DNA of 64,000 nucleotides from Clostridiales bacterium (GTDB taxonomy: Bacteria > Bacillota > Clostridia > TANB77 > CAG-508), in contig DPDV01000008.1 in assembly GCA_003534295.1 (NCBI GenBank), positions 77,659-141,658 of the forward strand, read 5' to 3'. The notes beneath the pieces were generated by a model. It had not been told where the DNA came from. It did not search any database and saw only the letters and a list, made by a program, of their open reading frames with translations. Positions 56,630-64,000 of the stretch are shown one piece after another (within the stretch, counting starts at the first letter, position 1; each line of letters opens with the position of its first letter). The position numbers and the translations under genes are program-made.

Positions 56630-57361
56630 CTATTTACATATTTTTTTCTTCATGGTTTCAAGTATTTGTTTTTCTAGTCTTGATACCTGCACTTGCGTTA
56701 TTCCCAATATTTTCGCTACTTGTGATTGTGTTCTACTTTTATAATATCTTAATAATATTATTTGTTTTTCTCTATCTTCTAGGCCCTCTATTAATTGCTT
56801 TATTGATATTTTATTTACTATTTGAGTTTCCTCATCTATGTTTGTACTTAATCTATCCAAAATACAAATTTCGTCCCCATCCTTGTTGTATGCTGAACTA
56901 TGTATTGATTCTACGGGATTATATGATTCCATAGCTAAGGTTATTTCTTCTTTTGAGGTTTTTAACATTTTTGCCATTTCTTCTATTTTTATTTCTCTTC
57001 CCTCTTTTTGCATATATTGCTTTTGTATTTCTAATATTTTACCTGCCAATTCTTTTATGCTTCTACTTACTTTTACAGGTCCATCATCTCTTATAAATCT
57101 TTTAATTTCTCCTAAAATGTATGGCACAGCATATGTAGACAACCTAACTTCATATGTAGAGTCAAACTTTTTAATACATTTTATAAATCCAATCATTGCT
57201 ATTTGATATAAATCTTCTACTTCATATCCTCTATCTTTAAATCTATTTACAATACTCCAAATAAGTCCTTTATTACTATTTATTAACTTTTCCATGGCTT
57301 TTTCGTTACCACTTTGTGCTGCAATTATATCTTTTATGTTATTATCGTATTTTTCATACAT
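56630..57361 (-). CDS. sigF: RNA polymerase forespore sigma factor SigF (SpoIIAC)
   Basis: A 243-residue sigma-70 family factor. Region 2 is NKGLIWSIVNRFKDRGYEVEDLYQIAMIGFIKCIKKFD, with region 3 following. Region 4 is EDREKQIILLRYYKSRTQSQVAKILGITQVQVSRLEKQIL. It is the first forespore-specific sigma, held by SpoIIAB. Last gene of spoIIAA-AB-AC. Confidence 0.96.
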   Translation of the reverse strand: MYEKYDNNIKDIIAAQSGNEKAMEKLINSNKGLIWSIVNRFKDRGYEVEDLYQIAMIGFIKCIKKFDSTYEVRLSTYAVPYILGEIKRFIRDDGPVKVSRSIKELAGKILEIQKQYMQKEGREIKIEEMAKMLKTSKEEITLAMESYNPVESIHSSAYNKDGDEICILDRLSTNIDEETQIVNKISIKQLIEGLEDREKQIILLRYYKSRTQSQVAKILGITQVQVSRLEKQILETMKKKICK

Positions 57362-57369
57362 AGACTTAC

Positions 57370-57852
57370 TTATCTTCCTCCCATGTTTGTAATTTCAATT
57401 CCTTCCTGTTCTAAATTTTCTTCCTTTTTTATTATTTTTTTCATAACAATTTTTGTGCCAATTCCTAAAACAGACTCAATATGTACTTCATCCATAAAGC
57501 TTTCCATAATTGTAAAACCCATACCAGACCTTTCTAAATTAGCTTTTGTTGTATATAACGGTTTCCTTGCAAGCTCTATATCTGCTATTCCTTTGCCAGA
57601 ATCGGAAATTTCTATTTCTATTGTGTTTGCAAAAAGTTTTGCTGTTATCTTTACAATTCCTTCTGTATTCTCATATCCGTGAATTATGCAATTTGTTACC
57701 GCCTCTGAAACAGCAGTTTTAATATCAGCCAATTCTTCTATGGTTGGGTCAAGTTGTGAGGCAAATGCCGCAACTGTAATCCTTGCAAATGCCTCATTAT
57801 TTGATTTACTTAAAAATTCTAATTTCATTTCATTATCATATAAACTATGCAT
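57370..57852 (-). CDS. spoIIAB: Anti-sigma F factor SpoIIAB
   Basis: A 160-residue GHKL kinase. The N box is TAVSEAVTNCIIHGYEN, followed by DSGKGIADIE and the G box RSGMGFTIMESFMD. It binds SigF or phosphorylates SpoIIAA. It overlaps spoIIAA by 8 bp. The C-terminus is about 15 residues longer than the Bacillus protein, with a Lys/Glu-rich end. Confidence 0.96.
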   Translation of the reverse strand: MHSLYDNEMKLEFLSKSNNEAFARITVAAFASQLDPTIEELADIKTAVSEAVTNCIIHGYENTEGIVKITAKLFANTIEIEISDSGKGIADIELARKPLYTTKANLERSGMGFTIMESFMDEVHIESVLGIGTKIVMKKIIKKEENLEQEGIEITNMGGR

Positions 57853-58174
57853 ATACCTCTCCTTCTTTTAAACTAATTATTTTAGTAATTCCACTCATTT
57901 CTAAAACCTTGCGTACGCTTCTTGTAGCGTTTTCTATTTCTAGCTCTCCACCTAACATTTTAATCATTTTGTATCTTCCTATTATCATTCCTATCCCTGC
58001 ACTATCCATAAAAGAAACTTTATTGAAATCAAGTATAACTTTTCTAGGCATATATCTCGTAATCTCATTATCTATCTTCCTCCTTATTTTTTCTGTAGTG
58101 TGATGGTCTATTTCTTCTATTATTTTTACGACCAACAGCTTGTCCGTTTTAATATAGTCAAATTCCAAATTCAT
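57845..58174 (-). CDS. spoIIAA: Anti-anti-sigma factor SpoIIAA
   Basis: A 109-residue STAS protein. The phosphorylatable serine is in DFNKVSFMDSAGIGMIIGRYK, the SpoIIAA signature. When dephosphorylated by SpoIIE it releases SigF from SpoIIAB. First gene of the operon. AAAGGGGG precedes the ATG. Confidence 0.97.
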   Translation of the reverse strand: MNLEFDYIKTDKLLVVKIIEEIDHHTTEKIRRKIDNEITRYMPRKVILDFNKVSFMDSAGIGMIIGRYKMIKMLGGELEIENATRSVRKVLEMSGITKIISLKEGEVYA

Positions 58175-58361
58175 TCCCCCTTTGTTTTTTGTTTATTATA
58201 ATTATATATTCACTTCCATTTTTTTCCTAGAGCGAAACATTAGAACTTTTGCCGATTTTTGAGAAAGTTTCGACAAAATTCGCACAAAAAAAACTGCAGA
58301 CTTTTAGATTTGTCTGCAGTTCCTCCTGTGCAAAATGCTTGCGCAGGAGGAGGAGAACTGA
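58175..58361. other. Hairpin-rich, relatively GC-rich intergenic block
   Basis: Contains two strong stems: AACTGCAGAC ... GTCTGCAGTT (58292-58321) and CCTCCTGTGC ... GCGCAGGAGG (58322-58350). Composition is richer in G and C than the rest of the window. It lies between the spoIIA promoter region and the 3' end of the atypical membrane gene, and looks imported together with it. Confidence 0.55.
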
Positions 58362-58745
58362 TTACGGCTCACTTTTCAGACAGTATTGTCTGAAAAGACA
58401 GATTTGTCTGAAAAGACAGATTGCCCCTATGAGGAAGAATACTATCTCCCCCACAGAGTACAGAGTTTGCTTTTTTTGCGCTTCTCTGTACTCTGGAGTA
58501 AAGTATTCCGCCTCATAGTTATGATACGCATCTTGCGCATCACTTGAGGATGTATATTCCGATTCGTGGATCGCTATCCACTCTTTATACGAAAGATGTG
58601 GATAACTTTTACCTTCTAATTCCGCCAAATCCTGTTGCCAGGACTTTTTTCCTGTGCTATATATTAGCACCCCAATAATTATAAATATTACTCCCAACAT
58701 CAGTTCTATACGCCGCCTTCTTACATCATTCTGAGCTTTTTTCAT
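58362..58745 (-). CDS. Atypical membrane protein, probably imported; carries an in-frame CGG
   Basis: 127 residues from an ATG with GGAGG upstream; a longer reading from 58805 is unlikely. It has a basic N-terminus (MKKAQNDVRRRRIELM), a TM helix (about 15-35), an acidic extracytoplasmic segment with tryptophans (SWQQDLAELEGKSYPHL...), and a second TM. The C-terminus ICLFRQICLFRQYCLKSEP is made by an 18-base tandem repeat. The codon run AGA AGG CGG CGT (58710-58721) holds the only sense-type in-frame CGG I found in the window. GC-richer codon use and the adjoining stems suggest recent transfer. Function unknown. Confidence 0.62.
   Translation of the reverse strand: MKKAQNDVRRRRIELMLGVIFIIIGVLIYSTGKKSWQQDLAELEGKSYPHLSYKEWIAIHESEYTSSSDAQDAYHNYEAEYFTPEYREAQKKQTLYSVGEIVFFLIGAICLFRQICLFRQYCLKSEP
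58387..58422. repeat. 18-base tandem repeat inside the atypical gene
   Basis: TGTCTGAAAAGACAGATT occurs twice in tandem, and a half copy precedes it, forming the palindrome TTTTCAGACA-GTAT-TGTCTGAAAA (58373-58396). It encodes the repeated CLFRQI of the C-terminal tail. Confidence 0.85.
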
Positions 58746-58814
58746 TTTGCCTCCTTCGACCACAATTGCGGTCCTTTTTTTTTTATATATATAAGTATAA
58801 CACAATTAACATAA

Positions 58815-61448
58815 TTATGCAAGTTTTGATAATCTTTCTTCTACATTTTCTAGCATTTGCTTATATCTTTCTAATTTTTCTTTTTCTTCTTTTATTTTAT
58901 TTTCTGGAGCTTTGTTTACAAAACCGGGATTTGATAACATTTTGCTAGCTCTTTCTACTTCCGCTTCTAGTTTTTGTTTTTCCCCTTGTAATCTTTTCTT
59001 TTCTTCTTCTATGTCTACCAATTCGTCAAATGGAAGATAGACTTCTAATTCTTCACTTAATACAGACATTGCATTTTGTGGTATGTTATTTTTATTGCCT
59101 TGTACTATTATTTTGTCTGCAAACCCCAATTTTTTAATGAATTCTTGGGAATCTATAATCATTTCTTCATCATTTTCAGTAACAAATATTAAAGTTGATT
59201 TTTTTGCTGGATGAACATTCATATTTGTACGAATATTTCTTATTCCAATAATTATCTGTTTAATTTTTTCTATTTGCTTTTCTTCATTTACAAAATTAAA
59301 CTCTTCACTATATTTTGGCCAACTTGATATCATTATACTTTCATCATTATTATACAATTTTGTATATATTTCTTCTGTAATAAATGGCATAATAGGATGT
59401 AATAACTTAAGGCTATCGCCTAAAACTTTGTTTAAAGTATATTGTGCAGCCTCTCTTGTTTTGTTTTCTTTATCATATAGCCTTGGTTTTACCATTTCTA
59501 TATACCAATCACAAAATTCTCCCCATATAAAATCATATACCTTTTGTGTCCAAACACCTAAGTCATAATTGTTTAAGTTAATTGTTGTTTCTTTTATTAG
59601 TTTATTCAATTTTGACAATATCCACTTATCTTCATAGCATAATTTTTGTGGCATTGTATCATAATCTATTTCTTCCAAATTGCCTAATACGAACTTAGAT
59701 GCATTCCATAATTTATTTGCAAAATTTGCTGCTGATTCAAGTTTTTCAGGCATATATCGTATATCATTTCCTGGTGATATTCCAAGGACCAATGAAAACC
59801 TTAGTGCATCTGTTCCATACTTTTCTATTATTTCTAGCGGATCTATTCCGTTACCTAGACTTTTAGACATTTTTCTGCCCAAACTATCTCTAACAATTCC
59901 ATGAATAAATACATCCTTAAATGGTACTTTTCCTGTGTGTTCTATTGCTGAAAATATCATTCTTGCTACCCAGAAAAATATAATATCATATCCTGTAACT
60001 AATGTTGAAGTTGGATAAAAATATTTTAAATCTTCTGTTTGTTCTGGCCACCCTAATGTAGAAAAAGGCCATAAGGCTGAACTAAACCAAGTGTCCAGTG
60101 TATCTTCATCTTGGGTAAACTCAGTATTTCCGCATTTTTCACACTTATGTGGAATACTTTCGGTTACCATTATGTTATTACATTTAGTGCAGTAATATGC
60201 TGGTATTCTATGCCCCCACCATAATTGACGTGATATACACCAGTCTTGTATATTATCCATCCAGTTATAGTATATTTTGTCAAATCTTTCTGGTATAAAT
60301 CTTGTCTTTCCATCTTTTACAGCTTTTATTGCTGGTTCAGCTAATGGCTTCATTTTAACAAACCACTGCTCAGAAATTTTAGGTTCTATTGTATGGTGAC
60401 ATCTATAGCATTTTCCTACATTATGTGTATAATCTTCTATTTTTACTAATGCCCCTATTTCTTGTAACTTTTCAACAATTCTTTTTCTAGCTTCATATAT
60501 ATCTAATCCTTTATATTCTGGTACTAAATTTCCCATTTTCCAATTTTCATCAAATACTTCTATTATTTCTAAATTATGTCTTTGGCTTGCAGCATAATCA
60601 TTTGGATCATGCGCTGGTGTTAATTTAACTGCACCTGTCCCAAATTCCTTTTCTACAAAATCATCTGCTACTATTGGTATTTCCTTATTCATAATAGGAA
60701 GTATTACTTTTTTTCCTACTAAATCCTTATATCTCTCGTCTTCTGGGTGAACTGCTACACCCGTATCTCCTAGCATTGTTTCAGGTCTTGTTGTTGCTAC
60801 TATTAAATATTTATCTTCATCTTTTACTTTATATCTAATATGCCATAGATGTGTTGGTTCTTCCTCAAACTCAACCTCTGCATCTGATATAGAAGTATTG
60901 CATGATGGACACCAGTTTATCATTCTTTTTCCTTTATATATAAGTCCTTTTTCATACAATTTTATAAAAACATATTTTACTGCATTTGACAAACCTTCAT
61001 CCATAGTAAATCTTTCACGAGACCAATCACATGAACATCCCAACTTTTTTAATTGATTTAAAATTGTTCCACCATATTCTTTTTTCCATTCCCATGCCTT
61101 TTCTAGAAATTGTTCTCTTGTTAAGTTCTTTTTCTCTATCCCTTGTTGTTTTAGCTTTTCAACAATTTTAACTTCTGTAGCTATTGCAGCATGATCTGTT
61201 CCTGGTAGCCATAGGCAATTATATCCTTCCATTCTTTTATATCTTATTAATATATCTTGTAATGTTTCATCTAATGCATGCCCCATATGAAGTTTCCCTG
61301 TTATATTTGGTGGTGGAATTACTATTGTATATGGCTTTTTAGTCTTATCTTCACTTGGTTTAAAATACTCTTTTCCCTCCCATCTTTTATAAATTTCTTC
61401 TTCAAAATTCTTTGGATTAAACTTATCCTCTAATTTGTGTTCCTTCAT
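58815..61448 (-). CDS. valS: Valyl-tRNA synthetase
   Basis: 877 residues. It has HIGH (PPNITGKLHMGHALDE), a CP1 editing domain (TTRPETMLGDTGVAVHPEDERY), two Cys pairs (CTKC, CEKC), KMSKS (GRKMSKSLGNGIDP) and a C-terminal coiled-coil arm (VDIEEEKKRLQGEKQKLEAEVERASKML). It charges tRNA-Val. Preceded by a T-box leader. Confidence 0.97.
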   Translation of the reverse strand: MKEHKLEDKFNPKNFEEEIYKRWEGKEYFKPSEDKTKKPYTIVIPPPNITGKLHMGHALDETLQDILIRYKRMEGYNCLWLPGTDHAAIATEVKIVEKLKQQGIEKKNLTREQFLEKAWEWKKEYGGTILNQLKKLGCSCDWSRERFTMDEGLSNAVKYVFIKLYEKGLIYKGKRMINWCPSCNTSISDAEVEFEEEPTHLWHIRYKVKDEDKYLIVATTRPETMLGDTGVAVHPEDERYKDLVGKKVILPIMNKEIPIVADDFVEKEFGTGAVKLTPAHDPNDYAASQRHNLEIIEVFDENWKMGNLVPEYKGLDIYEARKRIVEKLQEIGALVKIEDYTHNVGKCYRCHHTIEPKISEQWFVKMKPLAEPAIKAVKDGKTRFIPERFDKIYYNWMDNIQDWCISRQLWWGHRIPAYYCTKCNNIMVTESIPHKCEKCGNTEFTQDEDTLDTWFSSALWPFSTLGWPEQTEDLKYFYPTSTLVTGYDIIFFWVARMIFSAIEHTGKVPFKDVFIHGIVRDSLGRKMSKSLGNGIDPLEIIEKYGTDALRFSLVLGISPGNDIRYMPEKLESAANFANKLWNASKFVLGNLEEIDYDTMPQKLCYEDKWILSKLNKLIKETTINLNNYDLGVWTQKVYDFIWGEFCDWYIEMVKPRLYDKENKTREAAQYTLNKVLGDSLKLLHPIMPFITEEIYTKLYNNDESIMISSWPKYSEEFNFVNEEKQIEKIKQIIIGIRNIRTNMNVHPAKKSTLIFVTENDEEMIIDSQEFIKKLGFADKIIVQGNKNNIPQNAMSVLSEELEVYLPFDELVDIEEEKKRLQGEKQKLEAEVERASKMLSNPGFVNKAPENKIKEEKEKLERYKQMLENVEERLSKLA

Positions 61449-61467
61449 TTTTTATCTCCTTCCTTTT

Positions 61468-61540
61468 TTAGTAATTTCTTCGAAGTGCGGACGATTAAAA
61501 TCGCCCCTACATTTTTCATAGATTACTTTGCACTATCTTT
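61468..61540. repeat. Repeat family A, copy near valS
   Basis: TAGTAATTTCTTCGAAGTGC, then GGACGATTAAAATCGCCCC and TACATTTTTCATAGATTACTTTGCACTATC. It is the closest relative of 45-112, nearly 60 kb away. It lies between the valS T-box terminator and the valS start, so it is transcribed in the leader. Confidence 0.8.
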
Positions 61541-61564
61541 TTTATTTTATACAATCTTTTCAAC

Positions 61565-61830
61565 CAAAAAACCTCACCCTTGTATAAGGGCGAGGTTTTA
61601 TCTCACGGTACCACCTTAATTTACAAATTAATTGTATCTTAAATAGCCTTTAACGTTGCTTAAACGAATATATTTACTTTGTTTCAATATATTAACTCCA
61701 AAGCTACCTTCGGTTTTCTTTTCTATATAAAAGCTCTCAGCGTATTCACTCTTATTCTCTGTTTAGCAGTAAAACCTACTCCTCTTCTTCACTGTTTTTA
61801 TTTTACTATATATTAGCACAATTGTGATTT
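61565..61830 (-). promoter_or_regulatory. T-box leader of valS
   Basis: Minus strand T-box core AAGGTGGTACCGTGAG (61602-61618), then terminator stem AAACCTCGCCCTT-ATAC-AAGGGTGAGGTTTTTT (61565-61599). Upstream sequence to about 61820 forms the leader stems. The specifier codon was not located by eye and should be a GTN valine codon. Confidence 0.9.
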
Positions 61831-61847
61831 AATTTCAACTATTTTTT

Positions 61848-61905
61848 TAGGGGTGTCCCAAATTGGTCAAATGGGACAATTGGGGACTGTCCCTAATTGA
61901 GCATT
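61848..61905. repeat. Repeat family B, copy 3
   Basis: AGGGGTGTCCCAAATTGG, then TCAAATGGGACAATTGG and GGACTGTCCCTAATTGAGCA. It covers the last codons and TAG stop of the small gene at 61893-62081, just as copy 1 sits on the end of pheT. Confidence 0.78.
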
Positions 61906-62081
61906 ATTATTGTTGCTCCTGCTATTGATATTAGATATCCTGCAATTTTTAATCCTAATGTTGCTTCGTTTTGGTCACCAAAGCTAAATGCTTTTTTGGT
62001 AATTGTTCTTGCGTCATATATTAATATTACACCTATTAGGGCTAATATGCTCCCTACTAACTTAATTATTATTTTTCCCAC
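61893..62081 (-). CDS. Small two-TM membrane protein (62 residues)
   Basis: GTG start with AAAGGA upstream. MGKIIIKLVGSILALIGVILIYDARTITKKAF, then a short polar loop and a second helix LGLKIAGYLISIAGATIIMLN. The last codons and stop fall within repeat family B copy 3, so the C-terminus may have been set by the repeat. It follows the epimerase gene by 16 bp. Function unknown. Confidence 0.6.
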   Translation of the reverse strand: MGKIIIKLVGSILALIGVILIYDARTITKKAFSFGDQNEATLGLKIAGYLISIAGATIIMLN

Positions 62082-62097
62082 TTTTTTGTTCCTTTCG

Positions 62098-62967
62098 TTA
62101 AAAAAATTCTACCGTATACTTACATTCAAAAGTTTGTTTTGGTTTTAATACAATTAAATCTTGTTTTTGTGTAAATACTCCTGAACTTTTCACATTATCT
62201 GCTGTTGAGTACCATGGCTCTATGCATATAAATGGTGCATTTGGTTTTGACCATATTGCTAAGTATGGAAAATCTGTAAAGTCCATTGTTAATATTGTTT
62301 TATTTTGTTCTTTATTTTTTAAACTTACTTTTTTTGATGTAATTCCCTTCATTATTATGGCATCATTTTTGAAAGAATTTTCATTTAAATTTATTACTTT
62401 TTTATCCACTAATATGTCTTTTGCATATTCTGTTCCTATTAATCCATCTACCAAATATAAAAAGTGTAATTTTTCTTCTTTTTCTTCAAATTCCAAATAA
62501 TAGTTGCCTTTTTTTAACTGCTCTATATCTATTTTAAATGCAGGGTGACCACCTATTCCAAATGGCATATTAGTTATTCCTGTATTTATTACTTTATATA
62601 TTGTTGTTAATTTATTTTCATCTATTCTATATGTTGTATATAATTCGAAATCATATGGATATCTTGACAGTGTATATTTGTTACTTTTTAGCATATATGA
62701 GTGAAAATTGTCCAATTTAGTTAATGGTTCAAATTCTAAATCTCTTGCAAAACCATGTTGTGGCATTTCATAAGTTCTTCCACCTATTATTGTTTGATTT
62801 TTCTTTAGTTTTCCTACTACTGGGAATAATATTGGCGAATGTCTTTTCCAATATATTTTTCCATTTTCGTCTATACAGTCTTTTCCCTGATGTATTTTTT
62901 CTTCTCCATTTAGCTTAAAACTTATTAATTCTCCACCAAATTTTGAGGTTAATATTTGTGCCTGCAT
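62098..62967 (-). CDS. Aldose 1-epimerase family protein (LacX/YphB-like)
   Basis: 289 residues. LTSKFGGELISFKLNGEEKIHQG, FPVVGKLKKNQ and MPQHGFARDLEF (active-site His region), FGIGGHPAFKI (second His), and ICIEPWYSTAD (Glu base) match the galactose-mutarotase-like fold. It interconverts anomers of a sugar or sugar phosphate. Single gene with the small membrane protein downstream. Confidence 0.92.
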   Translation of the reverse strand: MQAQILTSKFGGELISFKLNGEEKIHQGKDCIDENGKIYWKRHSPILFPVVGKLKKNQTIIGGRTYEMPQHGFARDLEFEPLTKLDNFHSYMLKSNKYTLSRYPYDFELYTTYRIDENKLTTIYKVINTGITNMPFGIGGHPAFKIDIEQLKKGNYYLEFEEKEEKLHFLYLVDGLIGTEYAKDILVDKKVINLNENSFKNDAIIMKGITSKKVSLKNKEQNKTILTMDFTDFPYLAIWSKPNAPFICIEPWYSTADNVKSSGVFTQKQDLIVLKPKQTFECKYTVEFF

Positions 62968-63153
62968 TTTCCACCTCCAAATTTATATACTAACTTCTTT
63001 ATAATTCTATCATTTTTTGACAATTTAATCAAGAGGTATTACATAATAGATTAATTTACATATTACTGGTTGATGATTTTTAGAGTTATATTGTTTCATC
63101 GTTTTAGTTGTATAATATATTAAGCAGTAACATTTACATAATTTGTAAGCTTG

Positions 63154-63182
63154 TTGATATAATAAAAACATTGTGATATAAT
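63154..63182 (+). promoter_or_regulatory. Promoter of mutS2
   Basis: TTGATA at 63154-63159 and TATAAT at 63177-63182, with a 17-base spacer: a near-consensus sigma-A promoter 20 bp upstream of the mutS2 start. Confidence 0.85.
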
Positions 63183-63202
63183 GACCTGCAGAGGAGATTA
63201 CT

Positions 63203-64000
63203 ATGTTAGATAAATTAGAATATAATGAAATTATTAAATTAGTTAGCAATTATTGTAAAACATATATAGGTAAGGTTTCTGTTTTGAATTTAAAACCTTG
63301 CTTTGATTTTGAAGGGGTTTCTCGCCTTTTAACTGAAACGGCAGAGGCAATGGATATCAGTATAAGAAAATCTAATATTCCCATTTGTGAAATTCCCAAT
63401 ATCGATATATGGATTAAGCATCTAGAAAGTAACAATGTGTTGTCTGCCAAGGCATTAATTGAAATTGCCACAGTATTAAAAATATCACGTGAATTAAAAA
63501 ATTATTTCTTTGATGATACTAGTTTTAGCACTAATGATTTTCCTATATTATTTGATTTTTTTAATTCTTTATATATTAATAAAAGCGTTGAAACAACTAT
63601 TTTTGAGAAAATACTAGATGAAAATACAATTGCAGATAGCGCTTCTGCTAAACTTTCTGCTATAAGGAGAAACAGAAAAAAAGCTGAACAAGCAGTTAGA
63701 GACAAACTTGACTCTATTATTCATTCTAGCAATTACTCTAAGTATTTAATGGAACCTATAGTTACAATTAGAAATGATAGATTTGTTATTCCATTAAAGC
63801 AAGAATATAGAAATACAATTAAGGGTTTTATCCACGATACTTCAAGTAGTGGCTCAACCGTATATCTGGAACCTTTAAGTGTTTTTGAGATTAATAATGA
63901 GATTAATAATTTTAAGATAGAAGAAAATATTGAAATTGAAAAAATACTTCATGACCTTTCTATTCTTCTTTATAAATATACTAGTGAACTAAAGCAAAAT
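63203..64000 (+). CDS. mutS2: Endonuclease MutS2, N-terminal part
   Basis: Runs off the right edge after 266 codons. It starts MLDKLEYNEIIKLVSNYCKTYIGK with GAGGAG upstream and has the MutS2 core helices (RRNRKKAEQAVRDKLDSII, EPIVTIRNDRFVIPLKQEYRNTIKGFIHDTSSSGSTVYLEP). MutS2 in Firmicutes acts on collided ribosomes and recombination intermediates. The ATPase and Smr domains lie outside. Its role in rescuing stalled ribosomes is noteworthy next to the CGG recoding observed here. Confidence 0.95.
   Translation, partial: MLDKLEYNEIIKLVSNYCKTYIGKVSVLNLKPCFDFEGVSRLLTETAEAMDISIRKSNIPICEIPNIDIWIKHLESNNVLSAKALIEIATVLKISRELKNYFFDDTSFSTNDFPILFDFFNSLYINKSVETTIFEKILDENTIADSASAKLSAIRRNRKKAEQAVRDKLDSIIHSSNYSKYLMEPIVTIRNDRFVIPLKQEYRNTIKGFIHDTSSSGSTVYLEPLSVFEINNEINNFKIEENIEIEKILHDLSILLYKYTSELKQN

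Noticed and set aside
58362..58745. A further CGG frameshift site at 58713
   Set aside because: The CGG is followed by C, and a +1 shift there meets a stop almost at once, while the zero frame stays open and sensible.
29931..61540. A CRISPR array built from the repeated GGGCGATT elements
   Set aside because: Copies are dispersed singly over 60 kb with no regular spacers and no cas genes.
63025..63705. Minus-strand ORFs opposite mutS2
   Set aside because: mutS2 is clearly coding on the plus strand with promoter and ribosome site.

Overview
The window is AT-rich DNA from a spore-forming low-GC Firmicute of the Clostridia type, probably an uncultured gut or anaerobic lineage. The evidence is spoIIAA-spoIIAB-sigF, spoIID, a spoIIQ-like gene, spoIIID and spoVT, plus clostridial gene order (yicC-remA-rpoZ-gmk-priA-def-fmt and hrcA-grpE-dnaK-dnaJ), T-box leaders and TTG/GTG starts. 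No phage, integrase, transposase or CRISPR array was seen. Most genes lie on the minus strand.

Layout: 1-9182 is a Tad/Flp-like (type IVb pilus) secretion operon with five small pilin-like proteins. 9457-11801 holds a Cys-tailed membrane protein, truA, the c-di-AMP cyclase cdaA and a tiny membrane protein. 12099-14167 holds a radical SAM/SPASM gene with a small partner, a broken small ORF and tRNA-Leu. 14319-19677 holds trxA-trxB, a Ca2+-type P-ATPase and a glycosyltransferase. 19790-29849 holds pnp, rpsO, fmt, def, priA, gmk, rpoZ, remA, yicC and rsmE. 30005-36831 holds the CIRCE-controlled heat-shock operon, spoVT, a toxin-antitoxin pair and comFC. 36904-44849 holds recD2, recG, pheT and pheS (T-box). 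45264-48555 holds spoIIID, a zinc-ribbon protein and an ABC-2 exporter. 49625-52117 is a DUF4912 plus GH57 branching-enzyme pair. 52290-54585 holds two tRNAs and groESL. 54778-58174 is a sporulation cluster. 58362-61448 is an atypical membrane gene and valS (T-box). 61893-64000 holds a small membrane protein, an aldose epimerase and the start of mutS2.

The outstanding observation is a translational recoding signal. Four otherwise intact conserved genes (the Tad ATPase twice, dnaJ, recD2 and an ABC ATPase) each need a +1 frameshift. All five junctions have the same form: a zero-frame CGG codon followed by A, where dropping only the C restores the frame and reads GGA at a conserved glycine. I checked by eye the CGG triplets overlapping genes on the coding strand. 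CGG was otherwise never an in-frame codon, except once in the compositionally atypical gene at 58362-58745. The P-site codons before the five sites are all different (TGC, ATC, AGA, CAA, GTT) and do not allow consistent re-pairing. This looks like a lineage in which CGG is unassigned or nearly so, and CGGA is decoded as glycine by out-of-frame or four-base reading. It does not look like random mutation or sequencing error.

Two dispersed palindromic repeat families (a GGGCGATT...AATCGCCC type and a GGGACTGTCCC type) decorate gene ends throughout the window.
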